Shown: positions 16,290-27,500 of the stretch, piece after piece
Layout of the letters: every line of letters begins with the position of its first letter
How positions within the stretch are numbered: the first letter of the stretch is position 1
NCBI RefSeq assembly: GCF_031458325.1
Contig: NZ_JAVDYG010000001.1
Span: 1,426,001 to 1,490,000, forward strand
DNA from: Nocardioides marmoribigeumensis
Lineage (GTDB): Bacteria > Actinomycetota > Actinomycetes > Propionibacteriales > Nocardioidaceae
Length of the DNA: 64,000 nt
Direction of reading: 5' to 3'
Notes under the pieces: model-generated
Database searches by the model: none
Seen by the model: only the letters and a program-made list of their open reading frames with translations
What the model was told of the DNA's origin: nothing
Translations under genes and position numbers: made by a program

Positions 16290-17048
16290 TCAGCGCGCGG
16301 CCCGGATGCGGGCCCGCTGGGAGTAGGAGAGCGCGAAGCCCTTGGAGGCGGCGGCGCGGGCGACGAAGAGGTGCGAGCCCGTGCGCGGGGAGCTGAGCCG
16401 GACGCGGTAGCGCCCCCGGGCGTCGGTGAGCGGAGCCGCGAAGCGGACCCACCTGCAGGCCTTGCAGGTCTTGCGCAGCACGACCACCCGCTGGTGGCCG
16501 TAGCGCGGAGCCACCGACCCGACCAGGTCGATGCGGGAGGGCTTGGGCTGCGCGAGGCGGATCGGCATCCGGCGGTGCACCCGGACCCTGACCGGGTCGG
16601 CCGTCCCGTCGTCGGAGAGGGACCCGGCGATCGCGTCGGAGTCGGCGTTGCCGGAGTAGCGCACCCGGTAGCTCGCCGTGCGGTCGGCCACGCGGTTGAA
16701 GACGTACATGACGTGCTTCTCGCCGTTGGGCAGCGTGGTCTCCATGGTCGTCGTCTGGCCGACCGTCGTCCAGGGGTCGGTCGACGTGGTGCGTCGCTCC
16801 AGCGTCACGACCTGGTTGGGCAGCGGCGCCGGGGTGTCACCGAAGAGCAGGAAGACCTGTCCGACGATCTTGAAGCGCTGCCCCGCCAGCGGGTCGGGAT
16901 TGCTGGTGTAGCTGGTCGTCGCCGAGGCGAACAGCGGCTCGGCCGCCGCGGGCTGGGCCATCGCCGGCAGGAGGGACGCGACGAGGGCGAGGACGACGAC
17001 GCTCGCGCGACGGAGGACCGGCGCGGACAAGCGAGGGCGGCTGCTCAT
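16290..17048 (-). CDS. Secreted protein of unknown function (Ig-like)
   Basis: This 252-residue protein starts with a signal peptide: basic SSRPRLSAPVLRR, a hydrophobic core VVVLALVASLLPAMA and a likely cleavage after AQPAAA near residue 36. The mature part is beta-rich and resembles bacterial Ig-like or fibronectin-like carbohydrate/adhesion modules, with one in about 40-155 and a second in 160-250 containing a CxxC-like pair (CKAC). No catalytic motif is visible. The ATG has a -10 hexamer TAGACT (complement of 17056-17061) exactly 7 bases upstream, so it is probably leaderless and can be transcribed separately from the upstream beta-helix gene. I do not recognise a named family. Confidence 0.75.
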   Translation of the reverse strand: MSSRPRLSAPVLRRASVVVLALVASLLPAMAQPAAAEPLFASATTSYTSNPDPLAGQRFKIVGQVFLLFGDTPAPLPNQVVTLERRTTSTDPWTTVGQTTTMETTLPNGEKHVMYVFNRVADRTASYRVRYSGNADSDAIAGSLSDDGTADPVRVRVHRRMPIRLAQPKPSRIDLVGSVAPRYGHQRVVVLRKTCKACRWVRFAAPLTDARGRYRVRLSSPRTGSHLFVARAAASKGFALSYSQRARIRAAR

Positions 17049-17055
17049 GCGCCGC

Positions 17056-17061
17056 AGTCTA
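17056..17061 (-). promoter_or_regulatory. Leaderless -10 element of the secreted protein gene
   Basis: TAGACT on the minus strand ends 7 bases before the ATG at 17048, the spacing expected when transcription starts at the start codon. A small inverted repeat GCAC-N5-GTGC lies just upstream (17063-17077 region) and could bind a regulator. Confidence 0.5.
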
Positions 17062-17102
17062 AGCGCACAAATCGTGCTATTGCGGAACTGCGGGACCTCT
17101 GC

Positions 17103-18554
17103 TCAGGAAGGGGGACGTTGGACCCGCTGGTCCTGCAGCGCACAGTCGTTCCGACGCAGGACGGGCGCCGCGGAGCCGTCGAGGACGAGCCCGAAACGCG
17201 CCCCGGAGCAGGTGTTGCCGGACGCCGCTCCCCGCGAGCTCCCCATGAAGACCAGCCCGGCAGACCCGTTGTCCCTGAGCACGTTGTCCTCGACGCGCGG
17301 CGTCGCCCGCCTCGTCACGTCGAGCAGGACCCCCGCCTGGCGGTGCCCCGTGATCGTGTTGGCCACGATCACCGGCGATCCCGAGGAGTAGACCGCGACG
17401 CCGATGTTCCCGTTGTCGGTGATGACGTTGCGACGCAGGACCGGGTGGGCTGTGCCCTCGATCACCAGCCCCGCCTGCTTGTTGCGAAGGATCCGGTTGT
17501 CCGCGAGGACCGGGGCGCTGCGGTCCCCCAGCAGCAGACCGGAGCCGTTGCGCGTCATCACGTTGCGGGTCAGCCGACCCGCTGACCTGCCGAGGAAGCA
17601 GACGCCGCACGCGGTGTTGTCGTGGAAGGTGGCGGCGCGCACGGTCGGCACGCCGGTCGCCACGAGGAGTCCCCCGACCGCGTTGTCCGACAGGGTCGAG
17701 CGGCTCAGGGCGATCCGTTGACCGCCCGCGAGGACGATGCCGCTGCCACCGGTGAGCATGGCGCGGGAACCCGCGCCGGCCGAGCCCTCGCGGGTGGCTC
17801 CGGTGATGCGGACACGGTCGAGCGTGGCCCTTCCTGCCCGCAGGACGATCACGGAGGCCGTGCCTCCGCCGCGGTGCCGGAGACCAACCCCCGCGATGCG
17901 CAGCGAGACCTGTGAGGCGAGCAGCACCGCGGCACCCGGAGCGGTGGAGGTGATCGTGGTCCGTCCGGGTCCGGCGCCTCGGACCGTCAGGTCCTGGACG
18001 ACGGCCACGGGACGGTCCAGTGCGAACGTGCCGGGAGGGAGCACCAGGGTCGCCCCGGACGGGAGGCGCGACAGGGCCGCGGCGAGGTCCTGCCCCTTCG
18101 CGAGCCGGTGGAGCACCGGCCTCGTCGTCCCGCTGACCACGTCGAGCACGTTGGCGGCCAGGGCCGTGCGGACGGCCTCCGCGAGCGGGCCGGATGCCTC
18201 GGCGTCGTCACGCCACGCCACGACGGCCCGCCGCGCCTGGGAGGCGCGGCAGTCACCCTGGTCGAGCGCCTCGGCGAACGACCCCGCCTCGGTCCGCAGC
18301 TGACGCATCGACGGCATCGGAGGGACCTGGCGTGCGTCCATGCCGCTCAGCCCGTCGAACTGCCGGGTGAAGGCGCCGAGCGCGCTGACCAGCCGCTCCA
18401 CGAGGCGCGTGCACCCGACCGCAGGCGCGTCGTCGGCCGCCGTGGCGTGCTCGTCCTGGCGGTTGAGCGCGCTGCTCACCAGGAACGCTCCCGGCACCAT
18501 CATCAGGAGCAGGACGAAGCCGGCGACGTACTTGATCCCCCGCGGTGACCACAC
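17103..18554 (-). CDS. Membrane-anchored right-handed beta-helix protein
   Basis: This 483-residue protein has an N-terminal membrane anchor (residues 8-28, YVAGFVLLLMMVPGAFLVS), a helical stretch to about residue 150, and then a parallel beta-helix (about 160-475). The helix shows repeated units such as SGIVLAGGQRIALSRSTLSD, GLLLGDRSAPVLADNRILRN and GLVIEGTAHPVLRRNVITDN, each about 22-24 residues. Enzymes with this fold act on polysaccharides, but other members are structural or copper-related (NosD); no catalytic triad can be assigned. One unit has a CGVC pair. Its start is five bases after the stop of the giant gene, so the two are almost certainly co-transcribed and may work together at the cell surface. 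Confidence 0.82.
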   Translation of the reverse strand: MWSPRGIKYVAGFVLLLMMVPGAFLVSSALNRQDEHATAADDAPAVGCTRLVERLVSALGAFTRQFDGLSGMDARQVPPMPSMRQLRTEAGSFAEALDQGDCRASQARRAVVAWRDDAEASGPLAEAVRTALAANVLDVVSGTTRPVLHRLAKGQDLAAALSRLPSGATLVLPPGTFALDRPVAVVQDLTVRGAGPGRTTITSTAPGAAVLLASQVSLRIAGVGLRHRGGGTASVIVLRAGRATLDRVRITGATREGSAGAGSRAMLTGGSGIVLAGGQRIALSRSTLSDNAVGGLLVATGVPTVRAATFHDNTACGVCFLGRSAGRLTRNVMTRNGSGLLLGDRSAPVLADNRILRNKQAGLVIEGTAHPVLRRNVITDNGNIGVAVYSSGSPVIVANTITGHRQAGVLLDVTRRATPRVEDNVLRDNGSAGLVFMGSSRGAASGNTCSGARFGLVLDGSAAPVLRRNDCALQDQRVQRPPS

Positions 18555-18558
18555 CGGG

Positions 18559-21500
18559 TCAGGCTATCTGGCGCAGCACCAGGACCAGGTCGTAGTTGGT
18601 CGGGTCGGTCGACGGCACCCAGAGCATCTCGTAGGTCATGCCGCTGAAGTAGGTGTAGGAGAAGGAGAGCTTTCCCGTCGTCGAGCGCGGCGCGATCGAG
18701 ATCGTCCCCAGCGTGGTGAGCTGGTCGTCGAGGTCGGCGGTCTGCACCAGGATGCGGTAGGTCTCGGCACGCTTGGCCGACAGGTTGACCGTGAGGTTCG
18801 CCGACTTGGTGCCGCGGGCCACGGTCGCCGACTCCACCGGCGAGGTGGTGGTGCTGCTGAAGGTCGTGTTCATCGACGTGCCCGTGCTGTTGTAGACCGT
18901 GGTGCCGGCCGTCGCGAGCGTGTCGTCGAAGGTGCCGCCGTTGCCCGGCTGCGGGTCGCCCGGCGCGCCGTGCTGGTCGCCCCACTCGGCGTCGGCCGAG
19001 CTGGTCGCCGCGATCTCGCCGTAGGGCTCGCCGTTGCGCGTGCCGAGCGGCGCCCGGGTCTGGTCGGCACCGTCGGCCTTGGACAGGTCGTAGAGGAACT
19101 GCCGCACCGCCGGGGACGACGCGCGCCAGACCGTGGAGGCGCCGAACGGGTTGAACGGCACGAGGTAGGAGTTGAACTCGCCGATCCAGTCGATCAGCCG
19201 GTCGCTCTTGGTGTTGGCGATCAGCACGTCGCGTCCCGCGCCACCGAAGGCGTAGTCGGCGTTGCTGTCGGAGTCCGGCTTGCCGTTGGACCCGTTGCTC
19301 GTCGTCTTGTCGTCGTCGACGTCGAGCAGGTCGTTGCCCCAGCCACCGAAGAGGTGGTCGACCCCGGTGCCACCCGACATCCAGTCCGAGCCGCCGTCAC
19401 CGAAGAGCGCGTCGTTGCCGTCGTTGCCCGTGGCGTCGGCCGTGGTGAGGAAGGACTGGCACCCCCCAGCGGTGGAGGTGGACCTCGGGCACGCCTTGAC
19501 CAGGCGCATCGGGTCGTTCTCGTCGTAGTAGCGGAACTCCTCGGGGTCGGAGTAGCCGAACTGCAGCGGGTTGTCGTCGACGTAGTAGAGCGCCAGGGTC
19601 GCCAGCGGGTCGGAGGTGTAGTAGACCGCGAGCGCCTCGCCGCCGGAGATCGCGTCGTCGCCCTCGCCGCCGTGCACGAAGTCGTTGCCCAGGCCGCCGT
19701 ACATCACGTCGTTGTAGCCGACGTAGAACGGCTCGAGGTCGGCCGCCTTGGTGAGCGCCCCGGTCACGTTGACGGTGACGACGTGGTGCGGGCCGTTGCT
19801 GGTGATGACCTGCTGGACCGTCGCGGTGTCGACGTAGTTGAGCGGCTCGGTGCTGCCGTTCCTGCTGGTCAGCAGCAGCCCGTCGTCGCCGATGAGACCG
19901 TCGGTGCCGGTGCCGCCGGAGAGCCAGTCGTTGCCGGCCTGGCCGTAGAGGTCGTCGTCGCCGGCCTCGCCCCAGAGCGCGTCGTCGCCGCTCAAGCCGT
20001 GGATGACGTCGTTGCCGCCCTCGCCGTGCAGGAAGTCGGCCGCGCCGATGTTGGTGCCGGTGCCCTGGACCAGGACCGGGTGGGCCTTGTCGGTGGTGGT
20101 CTGCCAGTACGTGCCGGCCTCGCCGGTGGGGCTGTAGTCGAGGTGCTTGACGACCCGCGGGATGACCAGCGCCGTGTGGGTGAAGGAGAGGAACTGACCG
20201 CCCGAGCCGATGATCTTGTAGATGTTGCCGTTGTCGCCGACGATCACGTCCGCGTCGTTGGAGGCGGAGGTGTCGGCGCTGGTGTTGCGCGTGATGTCGT
20301 TGCCGGTGCCACCGTAGATCGTGTCCGACCCGTCAGGGCGCCGGGCCGGGGTGGTCAGGCCGAACAGCTCCGAGCTGCCGCCGATCAAGTCGTCCTGCCC
20401 GAGACCACCGTAGATCGTGTCGTTGCCTCCGTTGCCCTCGACGTAGTCCGCGCCGTCGCCGCCGTTGAGGATGTCGTTGCCGAGCTGACCGAAGACCAGG
20501 TCGTTGCCGGCGCCCGAGTCGACGACGTCGGCACCGAACAGACCGGCAGCCGTGTCGCGGGCGTGGTCGAGGATCGTGATCGCGCGGACCTCGGTGCCGG
20601 TCGGGTCGAGCTGCGAGGCCGCCGTGACGCTGGAGCCGGTGTAGTAGGTCTGCGTGGTCGGGTCGAGCAGGTAGAGCCGGCCCCCGACGAGCACCCGGAC
20701 CAGGGTGCTGAGGGTCGAGCCCGTGCGGAGCACCTCGCCGTTGTCGCCGACCACCACGTCATTGCCCGTGCCGCCGCCGATGAAGTCGCCGGTGTCGAGA
20801 CCGCCGGCCACGTTGTGGCCGCCGATGATGTCGTCGTCGCCGTCACCGCCGCGGATCGTGTCCGCACCCTGCTGGCCCAGGAGGATGTCGCCTCCCGCGT
20901 CGCCGTAGAGGCTGTCGTTGCCGCCGTTGGCGTCCCTGCTGTCGACCGAGACGAAGGCGAACGGGTGGACGGCCATCGACAGGGGCAGCTGCGCGGTGTT
21001 GACGTAGGACGTGGCGCTCAGCGCACCCACCCAGCCGAAGTCGCCGAAGACCAGGTCGTTGCCCGCGTCGCCGTGGATGGTGTCTCCGACGGCGGTGGCG
21101 CTGCGGCCACCCAGCAGGATGTCGTTGCCCGCGCGTCCGGAGAGGGTGTCGTCGCCCCCGACGGACGTCCCGGCAGTGCGGAGGACGTCGACGGTGGTGA
21201 AGGCCGCGTCGCCCGGGACCGCGGTGCCCGTGCGCGGGTTGAGCAGGTGCGCCGGCACCGGGGCCCCGCCGAGGACGACCTGGTAGGCGCCCACGACGCC
21301 GACGGGCACGAGGTAGTAGACGCGGCCGGTGTCACCGAAGACCAGGTCGTCACCGGCACCGCCACCGAGCGTGTCGTTGCCGGCACCGCCGAACAGCACC
21401 AAGGGCTGCGTCGCCGTCGTGGCGGCCATGATCGTGTCGTCGCCGCCCTGGCCGTGGACGACCAGCTTGGCCGCGCCGCTCCCCGGGAGGTTGGCGTTGA

Positions 21501-24500
21501 TCGTCACCGAGTCGTTGCCCTCGCCGGCGTAGAGCGTGGTGGTCGTGGCGCCGAACGGCGAGGTGCTGAGCGCACCCCCGCGGACCGAGTCGATCCGACC
21601 CGTGTTGCCGCCGGAGCCGAGGAAGACCGAGATGCCGCGCCCGAAGAGGCCGGAGTCGGCCGACGTCGTCCAGACGCCCTGACCGGCCAGGTCGCCACCG
21701 GTGCTGGTGTAGCCGATCACGCCGGCCGAGAGGCCGCTGATCGAGCTGTTGGTGATGACGAACGAGGGGTCCTTGTCGGCGTCCCCGCGGTCGCTGACGG
21801 CCAGGGTGTTGCTGCCCGCGCCGGTGTCGATGGCGAGGGCGCCCTGGATCTGGTCGAGCGAGCCGGTGTAGGTGCGGTCGTCGTTGGTGACGGTGCCGTG
21901 CAGCAGAGCAGTGAACAGCGTCTCGACGTCGCGGTCGGCGTGGGCGGCCAGCCAGTCGGCGAGCCCGCTGAGGTCGACGGCGTCAAGCACGTCGGCCCGG
22001 TTGCCGAGGTTGGCCGCGTCGGACACGAAGACCAGGTCGTCTCCCGCACCGGTGTCGATGCTGGTGGAGGCGCTCGTCCCGCGGACGTTGACGCCGTCGT
22101 TGCCGCTGCCGAGATCGACGTGGAGGTTCTCCAGGCCGAAGTAGCTGATGCCGTCCAGGCGAGCCAGGTCGGTCTGCGACGAGGTCAGGGCCGGGGCGCC
22201 GGCACCGGCGACCTCACCGGTGAAGCCGATGAAGAACGTCGAGCCCTGCTTCCAGACGTAGACGCTCTGCGCGCAGCGACTGTCCTGGTCGGGCGTGCTC
22301 GCGTCGGGGTCACCCGCGGGCTTGCCGCACGAGGTCGCGTCGGGGAACAGCAGGTTCTGCAGCGCCGCCTGGACGGTGGCCGCGCTCGCACCTGCCGAGA
22401 GGGCGGCCGTGGTGCCGTAGCCGGCGAGGGTGATCGTGAAGGTCGCGGAGCTCCAGACGTTGACGGAGTACATCCGGTCGATGCCGTCGCGCGCCACCAT
22501 GTCGAGCCCGGTGAGGCTGTCCCGCGTGAGCGTGGCCAGCTGGTCCTGGGTCTCTGCGCTGTCGTCGACGTGCACGGTGTCGGTGCCGTCGCCGCCGTCG
22601 ATGAGCAGCAGGGCGTTGACCAGGTCGACCAGGCCGGCACCACCGACGGTGAAGGAGTCGTTGCCGAGCCCGCCGTCGATCCGGGTGTGACCGGCCGTGC
22701 TCCTGACCGTCACCTGGTCCGCACCGGCACCGGTGGTGATCTCGGTGCGCCCGTGGTGGGTCGACCCGACGGTGAACGTGTCCACCCCGCTGCCGAGCTG
22801 CACCTGGAGCGCCTCGAGTCCGGTGTAGGTGATGCCGGCGTTGAAGGTCCGACCACCGATCGTGCGCGGTCCACCCATGCCGAGCCCGGACAGCTGGGTC
22901 GCGGTCAGGGTGCCGCTCTCGGCCGCCACGCTGTTGTGGTTGTCGACGACGAGGGTGTCGACCTGGTCCGCCTCGACCACGTCGAAGGCCGGGTTGGGCG
23001 TCGTCACCGGGGCGTCGGTGAACTCACCGGGCAGCATGACCGGGTCGGGGAAGCTGCGGTCGCCCTCGGGGTCGTCGCCGCCGAAGACGTAGAGCGGACC
23101 CTGGATCTGGTGCGTGCGGCCGAAGGAGCCGCCGGTCGAGGCGAAGGCCTGGTAGTCGCTGCCGTCGATGTAGGTGTCGTCGACCGCCTTGACCAGCACG
23201 GTGCGGACGTCGTCCCAGTTGGTCGAGTCGAAGGTCACCGACGTCGAGTAGTGCCAGGTCGCGCCGTTGTCGACGCTGACCATGACCTGCTTGTCGTCGT
23301 GCTCGACGGCGCCGTCGAGGGTCTTGGTGTCCTTGGCGTCGATGTGGACCGTGACGGTGTTGCCCGCGCCCGGGTCGGAGGTGAGGACGATGCCGTAGGA
23401 GTCTGTGGCGAACGGGCCCGACGAGCCCTCCGCCAGCACGGTGTCGCCGCCGCTCTCGATGATCCGGACCGTCGGGGTGTCGTTGTCAGCGACCAGGACC
23501 GAGACCGGCTCGATCTGGGTCGAGGTCGGGTAGGCGGCGCCGTCACCGGTCGTGACGGTGTGCGTGATCTCGGAGAACTCGTAGCCCTCGACCCTGGTGT
23601 CGTCGACCGCGCGGACGTAGACGGTGACCGGGGTGCTCCAGTTGGCCGTGGTGAAGGTGACCGTGAGGCTGTCGGACCAGTCCGTGCCGTTGAGGCTCAC
23701 CTGGAGGTCACCGCCCGGGTTGACCGCGACCTTCACGGTGCCGGCCGGCGCCTTGTCGAGCTCGAGGGTGTACGACGCCGGGGTGCTGTCGCCCTCGGTG
23801 ACCTTCTCGGGCTTGTCCGCGACGACGGTCACGCCGGCCTCGTCGTTGTCGACCAGGCGGACGACGGCGTTGAGCACCGGAAGGCCGTTGTAGGCGCCAC
23901 CCGGCTGCTGCACCAGGTGCTGCAGGACGACGAAGCGCTCGCCCTCGGCCGCGAGGTCGTCGATCGCGCGGACGTAGACGGTGCGGGTCAGGTGCGTGGC
24001 GTCGAAGGACAGCGTCGCCGACTTGGCCCAGTGGATGCCGTCGTAGGAGACCTCGACGTTGCGCGAGCGGGAGGCGAGGTCGTCGGGGGTGAGGTTCGGA
24101 GCCACGACCGTGACCAGCACGGTGCTGGTGGGCACCTTGTTGAGGGTCACGGTGTAGGTGGCCGTCCCACCGCTCTCACGGACGAGAAGACCGCCGAGCG
24201 GGCTCAGGATGACCGACGGCTCGTCGTTGTCGCCGATCTCGGCGACCACGCCGTCCACCGCGATGCCGGCCCAGTTGCCGAGGTTGGACTCCACGCTGTG
24301 CTCGATGATGCCGCTGTGTCCGCGCAGGTCGTCGGCCACCACGATCGGCGCGGCGCTGCCCACCAGGATCGTGTCGCTGCCGAGGCCGCCGAAGACTCGC
24401 GTGAGCACGTCGGGGCTGGTGGAGACGACCACGAAGATGTCGTCGCCCTCGGCGCCGTCGACGTCGACCCGCTCGATCCCGACGAAGGAGATGAAGCGAC

Positions 24501-27500
24501 CGGCGCCCCAGATGCCGTCCTTGCTGATCACGAAGACGTCGTCGGCCTCGGTGCCGACCAGGACCAGGGTGTCGAAGCCGGTGCCACCGTCGATCGAGAC
24601 GGGCGCGTTGACGACGTACTGGACGACGTTGGTGCCACCGCCGGAGTTGATGCCGGTGCTGGCGTCGCTGGTGTCGTCGCCCTCCTTGAGGAAGGTGCGC
24701 ACGATGAAGGCGTCGTCGCCGCTCTCGCCGTTGAGCTGGAGCACCGCCACGTTGCGGAGGATCTGGAAGGTGTCGCCGCCGCTGCCACCGTTGATGGTGG
24801 TGGAGTAGCTGACGCCGTTGCTCAGCATGCCGCGGGTGGTGTCGGTGAGGGTCGGGGTGAAGGCCGAGTCGAACGAGATGTGACCGTCGCCCTCGCCGTA
24901 GAGCTGCCCGACGTTGAACTTGTCGTCGCCGGCGCCACCGTTGAGCGTGGTGACCGTGGAGTTGTCGTCCACCGCGAAGAGGTCGTTGCCCTCGAGGCCG
25001 TTGACCACGAGCCCGGCGTTCATGTCCGCGCCGTAGGTGACCATCTCGGCGTACAGGAAGGACTGCTGCTCGCCGTGGGCAAGCGGGTCGGGGGTGTTGA
25101 GGGCCGCGACGAGGCCGCTGCGCAGCAGGAACGTGTCGGCTCCGGTGCTGCCGTTGATCGTCAGGGTGTTGCTGCCACCGTCAGAGGCGCCGACGCCGTC
25201 GACCACGTCGATGCGCGAGCTGCCGTTGGAGAAGAGCTGGATGGTGTAGTCGTCGGACCCGCCACCGCCGGTGAGGGTGAGCCTGCCACCGATGCCGTTG
25301 GTGGCGTTCGGGAGGCCCGGGAGGGCGTTGACGCTGATGCTGTCGTTGCCGGCCTGGCCGTAGACCGCGGTCGGGCCGGAGATCGTCTCGACGGTGAGGA
25401 CGTCGTCGCCGCCACCGGCGTTGAGCGTGGTGGTCGAGCCGGTCGGCGTGGAGTCCACGTCGAACAGGTCGTGACCGCCGCCGAGGCCGAGGGTCAGGGT
25501 CTCGAAGCCGAGGTGCTCGATGTAGCCGGAGCTCATCTGCTGGATCGACACGCTGCCGCCGGTGCTGGTCAGGGTGCTGTCGGCGTTGACGCTGATGGCT
25601 GGGGGCGCGCCGGTGAAGGCACCGATCCAGCGGATGAGGTACGTCGTGCCGAGGCCGCGGGTGAGCGGGGAGCGGCTGACCGACACCGTGCCGGCGCCCA
25701 GGATCGCGTTGATGGCGTCCTCGACCACCTTGGGGCTGGCGTCGAACGCGATGGCAGCGGTCGTCACTCCCCTGACGGTGAGGGTGAAGGCACCGTCGGC
25801 ACCGCCGAGCACGGTGACGGCCCAGGCGGGCTTGGCCGCCGTGTGCCCCGCGTCGACGGTCATGCCGAGACCCGCGATGCGGCCGGCCGTGAGGTAGCCG
25901 ATGTCGCCGGTGGAGTCGCCGGTGTCGTCGACCTGCAGGCTGTCGGTGCCGGCGCCGCCGTCGAGCTTGACGTAGGCGGCGATCTGGTCGAGCACGCCGC
26001 CGAGCGTCGGCGCGATGCTGCCGACCAGGAAGGTGTCGTTCTCGGTGCCGCCCTCGACCACGAGCGGGGCCGACACGGACTGGATGCGCACGATGTCGGC
26101 ACCGGCGTCGCCGTAGACGAAGGTCGGGCCGGAGACCGACACGATCGTGATCGTGTCGTTGCCCGCCCCGGCACGCAGGGTCGTGGTCGTGGACGAGGAG
26201 GTGGAGGTGACCGTGAAGGTGTCGCCACCGCTGCCGAGCCGGATGTCGAGGAGCTCGACGGAGGTGTAGCCCAGGCCCTCGCCGTGCAGGCCGAGACCCT
26301 TGAGCTCGTTGTTCGTCAGGGTGCCGGTGTTGGCCGCGGTGTCACCACTGTCGTCGGCGTCCACGGTGTCGCTGCCGGAGCCGCCCGCGATGTCGAGCGG
26401 GGCCGCGACGCCGTTGAGCGTGCCGTTGGTGTGGGCGCCCGAGGCGTTGCTGCCGACCTTGACGACGTCGTTCCCTCCGCCGAGGTCGAACAGGCTCGCG
26501 ATCTGCAGGCTGGTCAGCTTGAGCAGGTCGTCTCCGCCGAGCATGTTGACGTCGAGCTGGTCGCGCTCGCCGGTGGCGAGGCTCGAGCCGCTGAGCTTGA
26601 TGGTGTAGCCGCCGGCCCACGACATCACCGTCGTGGCCACCGGGGTCGGGGTGTCGGTCGGGTCGTCCTCGAGGACCAGGCCTCCGGAGCCGCGCGACAG
26701 GACCGCCAGCGGTGTTGCCATGCTCCCGCTCACCGTCAGGATGTCGCCGGTGTCGAGCAGGTTGACGGTGACCGTGTCCGAGCCACCCAGGACCGTGACC
26801 TGGTCGGTGCACGCGGTCTGGTTGGGGTCCGCCGCCCGCATGGCGTCGGTGCACACGGTCGCCTCGTTGGGAGCCTGGTAGGTCATCCCGAAGCCGATGT
26901 TGACGTTCTGGATCCCGACGGTGCTCAGGTTGCCGCTCATGGTGAGCGAGTCGCCGCCCTGGGTGCGGAGCGTGAGGTTCTCGAACGCCGTGAGGTCGAG
27001 GTTCTGCCCGCTGTAGCCGATGCGGACCGCGGTCCCGTTGGTGCCGACCGAGATGGTGTCCGCACCGGGGGTGCCGACGAGCTCGAGGCTGTCGGTGCCC
27101 GCACCGGCCGAGATGGTCTCGCCCATCACGTCGGTGATGTAGCCGTAGAACGTGTCGTCGTTGTCACCGCCGATGAGGGTGTCCACCCCGGCGCCGCCGT
27201 CGAGGTAGTCGTTGCCCGTGCCACCGTCGAGGTAGTCGCTGCAGCTGCCGCCACGCAGGTCGTCGTTGCCGGCGTCGCCGTACAGCGTCGCCTGGAAGCC
27301 GGAGGCGGGGCAGCTCGCGGTCGTGCTGGAGAAGGCGAGGAAGTCGTTGCCGATGCCGCCGTGGAGCAGGACCGGCACGTTGAGCTCGTTGAACGCGGTG
27401 AACGAGTCGTTGCCGGACCCGAAGTCGCCCTCGATCCGGGTGACCCCGCTGAAGCGCTCCTCGTAGCCGAACGCCGAGACCACGATGTCGCTGCCGTCGC